DNA from: an uncultured Selenomonadales bacterium
Lineage (GTDB): Bacteria > Bacillota > Negativicutes > Selenomonadales > Selenomonadaceae
Length of the DNA: 5,874 bases
Direction: 5' to 3'
NCBI GenBank assembly: GCA_947167555.1
Contig: CAMVIO010000136.1
Coordinates: forward strand, 1-5,874
The notes under the pieces are model-generated. The model was not told the origin of the DNA and searched no databases. It saw only the letters and a program-made list of their open reading frames with translations. Below are positions 1 to 4,821 of this stretch, piece after piece. The position numbers and the translations under genes are program-made. Numbering within the stretch: position 1 is the stretch's first letter; every line of letters begins with the position of its first letter.

Positions 1-620
1 GCCTTCTGGCGCATCTCTTCCAGCTCGGCGAGTTTCGTGTTCAGCATCTTGAGCGTTTCCGCCGCCTCGTCGATGGAACGGTTGATTTCCTCTACATCCC
101 GCTTGGAACGGGTCTGGATCGACTCATTTTCCTCCTGCTGTTTCTTGCGTTCCTGATCCTTGCCCGTGACCTCTTCCCAGACTTTGCGGACGGAGGATTT
201 CTTGCGCTCCGCCTCGTCGATCTGCTCGTTGCGTCCCGCCGCCCGGTCCGCCTGCGCCTCCAGCTCCCTCTGGCGCGCCTCCAAGGCCTTTTTCTCCCGC
301 TCCAGCGCTTCCCGCTGAGCGCGGATTGCCGCCTCCTGCTTCCGGAGACTTTCCTCCTGCTTCGCGAAAATCAATTCCTGCTGAATCTTGTCATTTTTCG
401 CTTCCTGGGATTTGTCGTGCAGATATCCCGCGCCGAGGAAACCGCCGCCCAGCGCGACAAAAAACACCAACGCAAGCAATGCCCAACGCCAACGGCGCTC
501 ATCGGAAGACGACTCCTCTTCCTCTTCCGCCTCCGGCGCATCCTGCACGGATAGCTTCTCCTGCTTCGTCGTCGCGGGCAGATTCTCGTTGTCCCAGCGC
601 CCGTCATGCTTTGCCGTCAT
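1..620 (-). CDS. Single-pass membrane protein with long coiled coil, unknown function (3' end cut by window edge)
   Basis: I do not recognise this protein. Reading from ATG at 620 the frame stays open for 206 codons to the left edge, so the C-terminus is missing. Residues 1-45 are polar and include an acidic run (about 30-41, mostly Glu and Ser). An Arg/Trp-rich patch (RRWRW, 42-46) precedes one hydrophobic segment at about 46-67, rich in Leu, Val, Phe and Gly. From 70 onward the chain is highly charged and helical, with a hydrophobic residue at every seventh position: F85, L92, I99, L106, L113, L120, A127, I134. The basic patch before the segment suggests the N-terminus is cytoplasmic and the coiled coil outside the inner membrane (inferred). 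The start is supported by GGAAGGGG nine bases upstream, and it overlaps the preceding DUF3783 gene by 17 nt. The missing C-terminus could hold an enzymatic or wall-binding domain, so no function is assigned. Confidence 0.85.
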   Translation of the reverse strand, partial: MTAKHDGRWDNENLPATTKQEKLSVQDAPEAEEEEESSSDERRWRWALLALVFFVALGGGFLGAGYLHDKSQEAKNDKIQQELIFAKQEESLRKQEAAIRAQREALEREKKALEARQRELEAQADRAAGRNEQIDEAERKKSSVRKVWEEVTGKDQERKKQQEENESIQTRSKRDVEEINRSIDEAAETLKMLNTKLAELEEMRQK

Positions 621-1014
621 CGTTTTTCGCCCCTTCCGTCATATACGCGTGTTCCTTCTTCATCGTCTCGCATAAACGCCGAAGCGTCCATAAGGTATTG
701 AACGGCGTCACCACCGCCTTGTAGCGGATTGGAGGTACTCCCGCCGACTTCATCGCCGCCAGCACCTGATCGAGCCGCTTTCCCTTGATATGATCGATTA
801 CCATGACCGGCTCCGGGAAATCAAAATCCGGCGCATCGTCCCGGGACGCAGGCGCGAAGCCTTTCATCCCCAACAGGAATCCGACTTTTTCCCGCCAGCT
901 TTCCTCCGGCAGCGCGCGGCACTCGACGCCGAGCTTCCGCATGACAGCGCGCACCGCTTCCAGCGTTTCCTCGTCAAAATGATAGCACAAGACCTTCTCC
1001 GCCGCTTTTTTCAT
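604..1014 (-). CDS. DUF3783 domain-containing protein
   Basis: This 136-aa soluble protein has no known biochemical function. Its C-terminal half (about residues 68-122) matches what I know of the DUF3783 family: a strand (PVMVID, 69-74), a helix with Leu and Ala, then the conserved block KAVVTPFNTLWTL (99-111) leading to a helix ending KKEH (119-122). The N-terminal half starts with a short strand (VLCYHF, 8-13) and a helix, followed by a second strand around residues 30-35. It resembles a small alpha/beta module, but I cannot name it. The ATG forms a 4-nt ATGA overlap with the rlmB stop codon, and AAGG lies shortly upstream, so translation is probably coupled to rlmB. In Bacillus the position after rlmB holds yacP (rae1), an NYN-domain ribosome-dependent nuclease. 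No NYN-type acidic active site is evident here, so functional equivalence is not claimed. Confidence 0.85.
   Translation of the reverse strand: MKKAAEKVLCYHFDEETLEAVRAVMRKLGVECRALPEESWREKVGFLLGMKGFAPASRDDAPDFDFPEPVMVIDHIKGKRLDQVLAAMKSAGVPPIRYKAVVTPFNTLWTLRRLCETMKKEHAYMTEGAKNDDGKA
630..637 (-). promoter_or_regulatory. Ribosome binding site of the coiled-coil membrane protein
   Basis: GGAAGGGG on the minus strand lies nine bases before the ATG at 620 and inside the 3' end of the DUF3783 gene. It favours this start over the ATG at 607, whose frame ends early and gives an Arg-rich product. Confidence 0.6.
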
Positions 1015-1871
1015 GGCTTGCCTTTCTGCTGCCGCTGGCGGAGCGATTCATACATCAGCACCGCGCCCGCCACCGATACGTTCAGCGAATTGATTTTCCC
1101 GAGCATCGGGATCTTTACGAGGATGTCGCAATTGTCCCGGACAATACGGGAAATACCACGCCCCTCGCTGCCGACGACGAGCACCGTCGCCCCGGTCAGA
1201 TCGGCGTCGAAATAATCTGCCGTCCCGTCCATATCCGCCCCGATAATCCAAAAGCCCTCATCTTTCAACGCTTTGATTGTCTGCGCGATATTCCCGATAC
1301 GAGCCACCGGCACATATTCCACCGCTCCGGCGGAAGTCTTCGCCACCGTCGCGGACAGCGGGCAGCTCCGCCGTCTCGGGATCAGCACCCCGTCCACGCT
1401 GACGGCGTCCGCCGTGCGCAGGATCGCGCCGAGATTGTGCGGGTCTTCCAATTCGTCCAGCAAAAGCAGGAACGGCGCATCGCTTTTTGCCCGCGCCGCC
1501 TCCAAGAGCTCGTCCAGCGGCATATAATCCACCGGTGACGTATAGGCCAACACACCCTGGTGACGAAATCCCCTTGCAGCAGCCTCGATCTTGCTCCGCG
1601 CCACCGTCTCGACGATGGCGCCGCTTTCCCGCGCCAGCCGCACGATTTCCCGAATCGAGCCTTGCCCGTCCCCCTCGGCGACGAGAAGGCGATTGACGGC
1701 GCGCCCGCTTTTCAGAGCCTCCGTCACTGCGTTGCGACCAACGACCACATCCTCCGGCAAAGAAACAGGCTCCGCCGCCGGAGCGGAAAACGTCTGTTTT
1801 CGTTTCATTTGCGGCATTTTTCCATCGTTCCTGCCTGCTTCGTTTCCGACAGGTCTTTTCTTTTTTTCCAT
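1011..1871 (-). CDS. rlmB: 23S rRNA (guanosine-2'-O-)-methyltransferase RlmB, SpoU/TrmH family
   Basis: This enzyme transfers a methyl group from S-adenosylmethionine to a 2'-hydroxyl in 23S rRNA (G2251 in E. coli numbering for RlmB). The 286-aa chain has a Lys/Arg-rich N-terminal extension (1-40), an RNA-binding substrate domain starting at VVGRNAVTEAL (43-53), and a SPOUT domain from about 134. SpoU motif 1 is DPHNLGAILRTA (143-154) with the key Asn146 and Arg152. Motif 2 is VVGSEGRGIS (232-241), and motif 3 is IPMLGKINSLNVSVA (254-268). These three motifs form the trefoil-knot cofactor site in this family. It is longer than the roughly 245-aa E. coli protein, mainly because of the basic N-terminus. 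ATG 1871 has GAGGA nine bases upstream inside the end of thyX; M19 is a weaker alternative. The gene begins 5 bp after thyX. TrmH-like tRNA methylation is the main alternative, but the N-terminal domain and neighbours favour RlmB. Confidence 0.93.
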   Translation of the reverse strand: MEKKKRPVGNEAGRNDGKMPQMKRKQTFSAPAAEPVSLPEDVVVGRNAVTEALKSGRAVNRLLVAEGDGQGSIREIVRLARESGAIVETVARSKIEAAARGFRHQGVLAYTSPVDYMPLDELLEAARAKSDAPFLLLLDELEDPHNLGAILRTADAVSVDGVLIPRRRSCPLSATVAKTSAGAVEYVPVARIGNIAQTIKALKDEGFWIIGADMDGTADYFDADLTGATVLVVGSEGRGISRIVRDNCDILVKIPMLGKINSLNVSVAGAVLMYESLRQRQQKGKP

Positions 1872-1876
1872 TTATA

Positions 1877-2566
1877 TTATTCCTCGCGGAGCTTTATCAT
1901 CTCGCTGAACTTGCCGCAAGTCATCTTTCCCTCGGGGCAGCTGCCCGTCGCCACGCAGGTTGCCCCCGCGTTCTTGAAAAGCAGCGGCGCGACTTTCTTG
2001 ACCTCCGCCAACATCTTATAGGCCAGCGCGCGAATCTCCCATTGCGCCCGGTTGCAGCAGCGCAGATTGAAGAAATGCAGCAGCGACCGCGCGTTCATCG
2101 TCACGACGATCTTTGTCTCCGCCGCGTTCGCCAGCACATAGCGCGCGTCCTCCTTCGGGACGCCCATTTCAGTGAACGCGTCGTAAGCCGCCCGGATCTC
2201 TTTCATCAGTGCGTCGAATCTCTCCTTCGCCTCCGGCTTTTCCGCAATCGACGGCGGCGTGACATAGGCGAAATCATGGGCCGCGACGTACCGCTGAGAC
2301 TGCTGGGAATAGGACGCGATGCGATGGCGAACGAGCTGATGGGTCAACGTCCGCGAAATGCCCTCGATGCCAAAAGTGAACGACACATGCTCCAGCGTCG
2401 AAGCGTGTCCCATCTCCACCAGCATCTTGACCATCTTTTCCACCGTCTCCGGCGTCATCTTCTCCGAGAGCTCCGCCGCCCCGGACGGCGAATAGCAGAG
2501 CCGCGCCGACATCGCGACGACGCGCTCCGGCTCCGGCGTATGCTCCAAAAGCGTTACTTGAATCAT
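1877..2566 (-). CDS. thyX: Flavin-dependent thymidylate synthase ThyX
   Basis: ThyX makes dTMP from dUMP using methylenetetrahydrofolate as carbon donor and FAD/NADPH as reductant. It is unrelated to ThyA, and it releases tetrahydrofolate rather than dihydrofolate. The 229-aa length fits the family. The diagnostic RHRxxSxxxxS signature is present as RHRIASYSQQS (80-90) followed by QRY. The second conserved block, NARSLLHFFNLR (158-169) then AQWEIR (174-179), carries substrate and flavin contacts. The C-terminus holds three cysteines (204, 210, 217) around CPEGKMTCG, a pattern I associate with clostridial and related ThyX proteins. One oddity is LANAAET at 145-151, where family members commonly have LP followed by four residues and Thr; the codon is GCG (Ala) where CCG would give Pro. 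ATG 2566 has GGAGGG four bases upstream. The gene sits 12 bp after mrnC and 5 bp before rlmB. Confidence 0.96.
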   Translation of the reverse strand: MIQVTLLEHTPEPERVVAMSARLCYSPSGAAELSEKMTPETVEKMVKMLVEMGHASTLEHVSFTFGIEGISRTLTHQLVRHRIASYSQQSQRYVAAHDFAYVTPPSIAEKPEAKERFDALMKEIRAAYDAFTEMGVPKEDARYVLANAAETKIVVTMNARSLLHFFNLRCCNRAQWEIRALAYKMLAEVKKVAPLLFKNAGATCVATGSCPEGKMTCGKFSEMIKLREE

Positions 2567-2570
2567 AATG

Positions 2571-2576
2571 CCCTCC
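2571..2576 (-). promoter_or_regulatory. Ribosome binding site of thyX
   Basis: GGAGGG on the minus strand lies four bases before the thyX ATG, in the 12-bp gap after the mrnC TAA stop. It is one of the strongest Shine-Dalgarno matches in the window and suggests thyX is translated independently of mrnC. Confidence 0.65.
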
Positions 2577-2578
2577 GT

Positions 2579-3061
2579 TTATTTACGGCTTTTTGCCGCC
2601 ATCTCCTTCGCTATCGCTTGGAACGCCGCCTCCGAGAGCTCCCGCAGGCGGTCTTTTTCATCCTTCAAATACAGCGTTCCCAAAAGCGCCTCGAATCCTG
2701 TACTCGTATGGTATTCCTGCACCGACGCCGTGCGGGGCGTGCGACTTTGCGCGTTCCGGCCGCGCCGAAAAATCTCCTTCTCTTCCTCGGTCAGTGTAGC
2801 CTCGATGGCCTCATAAGCCCGCGCCTGTCCCACTGCCGAGACGATCTTCGCGCTGAAATCATTCAGGATATTGACCTGCCCCTGCGTATAGGACAGGAGC
2901 CGCGTCCTCACATACAGATGAAACGCCGCGTCGCCGACAAAGGCCAGCACCAGCGGGTGCAAGTTTTCCACGTCGACAGCTTCATATTTCTGCTTCAATC
3001 CTCCCGCTTCGTCCTGCGCGAACACCGACGCCGCGATTTTCTGCCGCGCCTTGAACTTCAT
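2579..3061 (-). CDS. mrnC: Mini-ribonuclease 3 (Mini-III)
   Basis: Mini-III is a homodimeric RNase III catalytic domain without a double-stranded RNA-binding domain. In Bacillus it matures 23S rRNA ends. The 160-aa chain shows the family blocks in order: LAFVGDAAFHLYVRTRLL (39-56) with the likely catalytic Asp44, VSAVGQA (74-80), LTEEEKEIFRRGRNA (90-104), and TGFEALLGTLYL (121-132) with the likely catalytic Glu124. The first 30 residues are an extension compared with Bacillus Mini-III, where the catalytic Asp is near residue 23. I chose ATG 3061 because it forms an ATGA overlap with the cysS stop and has GGTGGA seven bases upstream. A GTG at 3073 would add four residues, but it is itself part of that Shine-Dalgarno sequence. 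Position next to cysS is conserved in Firmicutes. Confidence 0.93.
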   Translation of the reverse strand: MKFKARQKIAASVFAQDEAGGLKQKYEAVDVENLHPLVLAFVGDAAFHLYVRTRLLSYTQGQVNILNDFSAKIVSAVGQARAYEAIEATLTEEEKEIFRRGRNAQSRTPRTASVQEYHTSTGFEALLGTLYLKDEKDRLRELSEAAFQAIAKEMAAKSRK

Positions 3062-4485
3062 GCGCGCTTCCACCGCGTGCCTGTCGCGGAATCTTCTAGG
3101 ACAATTCCTCGCGCTTTCAGGCTGTCGCGAATCTCGTCCGCCCTCGCCCAGTTCTTCGCCTTGCGCGCGGCCAACCGTTCTTCCACCAACGCGTCGATTT
3201 CCGCATCCTCGTCGCTCTTCGCCGCGCTCTTTTCCAAAACGCCGATAATCTCCGCCATGTCGGCAAAGGCCGAACGAACCCGCGCAAAATTCTTCGCGTC
3301 AAAAGCCTTTCCGTGGTTTTCGACCTCATTGTAATAGACGTTGACGTCCTTCGCCACCGCGAACAAATGGCTGATGGCCAGCGCGGTGTTGAAATCGTCC
3401 GCCATGGCGTCACAGAACGCATCCCGCGCTTTTTCCGCCGCCTCAGCCAGCGCCGACGCCGTATCCGCGTCTCCCTCCCGCATGGAAAGCGATTCCAGAT
3501 TCTCCTTCGCATTCGCGAGACGCGAAAGCCCCGCCTGCGCGTCCTTCAGCCGCTCGTCGCTGAAATCCAGCGGACTGCGGTAATGCGTCTGCAAAATGAA
3601 GAACCGCACGACCTCGCCCGGATATTTTTCAAGGATTTCCGCCACGGTGAAGAAATTGTTCTCCGACTTGCTCATCTTATCCCCGTGGATCGTGATGAAG
3701 CCGTTGTGCACCCAGTAACGTGCGAAGCAGTCTGAGCCACCGCAGTAGGCCTGCGACTGCGCAATCTCGTTCTCGTGATGCGGGAAAACCAGGTCGCTGC
3801 CGCCGCCGTGGAAATCAAAGGTCCTGCCGAGATATTTCAGAGACATCGCCGAGCACTCGATATGCCAGCCAGGGCGGCCCTTCCCCCAAGGGCTTTCCCA
3901 GAACGGCTCGCCCGGCTTCGCGGCCTTCCAAAGCGCGAAGTCCATCGGATTCCTTTTCCGCGCGTCCACCTCGACCCGCGCGCCGGCCATCATGTCGTCA
4001 AGATTGCGCCCGCTGAGCTTGCCGTATTCGTCAAAGGCTTCGACGCTGTAATAGACGTCCCCTTCCAGTTCATAGGCAAAGCCCTTGTCCACAAGCCCCT
4101 GCACCATCTCGATGATTTCCGCCATCGTCTCCGAGACGCGCGGATAGACGTCGGCCCGCCGGACGTTCAGCTCATCCATCACGCGGAAATAGGCGTCGAT
4201 ATATTGGTCCGAAATCTCCTTCCATGTCACGCCGCGCTCATTCGCCGCGCGGATGATCTTGTCGTCCACGTCCGTGAAGTTCTGGATATAGCGCACTTCG
4301 TAGCCGCATTTCGCAAAAAACCGCCGGATCACGTCCCAAGTCACGAAAGGTCTCGCATTGCCGATATGCGGGTCGTTGTACGGCGTGACGCCGCAGACGT
4401 AAATACCGACCTTGCCCGGCTCGAGCGGGGAAAAGATCTCCTTCTGCCGCGTCATCGTGTTGTAAACCTTGATTTCCCTTGCCAT
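3058..4485 (-). CDS. cysS: Cysteinyl-tRNA synthetase (class I)
   Basis: CysRS attaches cysteine to tRNA-Cys in the cytoplasm using ATP. The 475-aa length is normal for the bacterial monomeric enzyme. The class I HIGH signature appears as HIGN (40-43) within CGVTPYNDPHIGNAR, a variant common in Gram-positive CysRS. The KMSKS loop is exact (270-274). The four zinc ligands that give cysteine specificity are visible as Cys31, Cys211 (in GWHIECSAM), His236 and Glu240 (in FPHHENE). The C-terminal part (about 330-475) has the helical DALR-like domain with DDFNTALAI and a tail resembling the usual ARxxKNWARADEIRDxL pattern. The ATG at 4485 lies 9 bp after the 86-aa gene. The best Shine-Dalgarno (GAGGTG, 4498-4503) overlaps that gene's stop and is 12 bases away, a long spacing, so coupling to the upstream gene is plausible. 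No T-box leader precedes it. Confidence 0.98.
   Translation of the reverse strand: MAREIKVYNTMTRQKEIFSPLEPGKVGIYVCGVTPYNDPHIGNARPFVTWDVIRRFFAKCGYEVRYIQNFTDVDDKIIRAANERGVTWKEISDQYIDAYFRVMDELNVRRADVYPRVSETMAEIIEMVQGLVDKGFAYELEGDVYYSVEAFDEYGKLSGRNLDDMMAGARVEVDARKRNPMDFALWKAAKPGEPFWESPWGKGRPGWHIECSAMSLKYLGRTFDFHGGGSDLVFPHHENEIAQSQAYCGGSDCFARYWVHNGFITIHGDKMSKSENNFFTVAEILEKYPGEVVRFFILQTHYRSPLDFSDERLKDAQAGLSRLANAKENLESLSMREGDADTASALAEAAEKARDAFCDAMADDFNTALAISHLFAVAKDVNVYYNEVENHGKAFDAKNFARVRSAFADMAEIIGVLEKSAAKSDEDAEIDALVEERLAARKAKNWARADEIRDSLKARGIVLEDSATGTRWKRA
3069..3074 (-). promoter_or_regulatory. Ribosome binding site of mrnC, inside the cysS 3' end
   Basis: GGTGGA on the minus strand lies seven bases before ATG 3061. 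It favours that ATG over the GTG at 3073, because the GTG falls within this site. Confidence 0.5.
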
Positions 4486-4494
4486 TGTTACTTC

Positions 4495-4755
4495 TTACAC
4501 CTCATTTTTCAAAACATCGAGTATCCCGTAGCCCAGCGCGGGGCTCCCATCCGGCATCCGCAATGTCTCAAGCTCCTCCAGCGTATAGCCGCTTTCCTTG
4601 AATACGGCCACCAGATTGTCCCGAGCCGCCTCCGCAGCTTCTTTCGCGGCACGGTACTTGCGCCCGACGGCGCCCATCAGCCGGATCGAATTCAGATCCG
4701 TCTCCGCGATCAGGTATGCCGTCCCCGCTTCGTTGATGCGATTCAGTCGTTCCAT
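4495..4755 (-). CDS. Hypothetical 86-aa protein, first gene of the cysS operon
   Basis: I do not recognise this family. The protein is small, soluble and mixed in charge, with no signal peptide, no membrane segment, and no Cys, His or Trp. Residues 1-32 include AYLIAETDLNSIRL, which could form a strand and short helix. Residues 33-55 form an Ala/Lys/Glu-rich amphipathic helix (KYRAAKEAAEAARDN). The rest contains YTLEELETLRM and a Gly/Pro-rich turn (PDGSPALGYG) before a short C-terminal helix. The gene looks real: it has AGGAGA five bases before ATG 4755, a plausible promoter just upstream, and it ends 9 bp from cysS. The context makes it the leader gene of a translation and RNA-processing operon, but gives no direct function. 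A role as a regulator or partner of the downstream products would be speculation. Confidence 0.8.
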   Translation of the reverse strand: MERLNRINEAGTAYLIAETDLNSIRLMGAVGRKYRAAKEAAEAARDNLVAVFKESGYTLEELETLRMPDGSPALGYGILDVLKNEV

Positions 4756-4760
4756 TCCAA

Positions 4761-4766
4761 TCTCCT
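4761..4766 (-). promoter_or_regulatory. Ribosome binding site of the 86-aa gene
   Basis: AGGAGA on the minus strand lies five bases before ATG 4755, at near-ideal spacing. It is the main support for this small gene being translated. Confidence 0.7.
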
Positions 4767-4790
4767 ATTCTATACAAGCATAATATGTAT

Positions 4791-4818
4791 ATTTTATCAA
4801 AACACAGGCAAAAATCAA
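4791..4818 (-). promoter_or_regulatory. Predicted sigma-70-type promoter of the cysS operon
   Basis: On the minus strand the gap between the GTPase and the 86-aa gene holds TTGATT (4813-4818), a 16-bp spacer and TAAAAT (4791-4796). A TG one base upstream of the hexamer (TGATAAAAT) gives an extended -10. The region is strikingly AT-rich against GC-rich surroundings. Transcription would start near 4783-4785, leaving a leader of about 28-30 nt that ends with the AGGAGA site. Other AT-rich hexamers downstream (for example TATTAT at 4780-4785) lack a well-spaced -35. This is read by eye only. Confidence 0.55.
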
Positions 4819-4821
4819 CGG

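Noticed and set aside
371..607. A 78-codon minus-strand frame starting at ATG 607, next to the DUF3783 stop
   Set aside because: The ATGA context looks tempting, but the product is Arg-rich noise. The frame from ATG 620 is open for over 200 codons and encodes a membrane segment plus coiled coil.
2042..3334. A 430-codon open frame on the plus strand opposite thyX, mrnC and the end of cysS
   Set aside because: Its product is Arg/Leu-rich with no recognisable motif, and it lies wholly antisense to three well-supported genes. GC-rich codon use leaves such open antisense frames.
4363..4368. CysRS HIGH motif reading HIGN rather than HIGH, as a possible defect
   Set aside because: HIGN is a common form in Gram-positive CysRS, and the KMSKS loop and zinc ligands are intact.
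4486..4494. Possible promoter or riboswitch directly before cysS
   Set aside because: Only 9 bp separate cysS from the upstream gene, which is too short for either.
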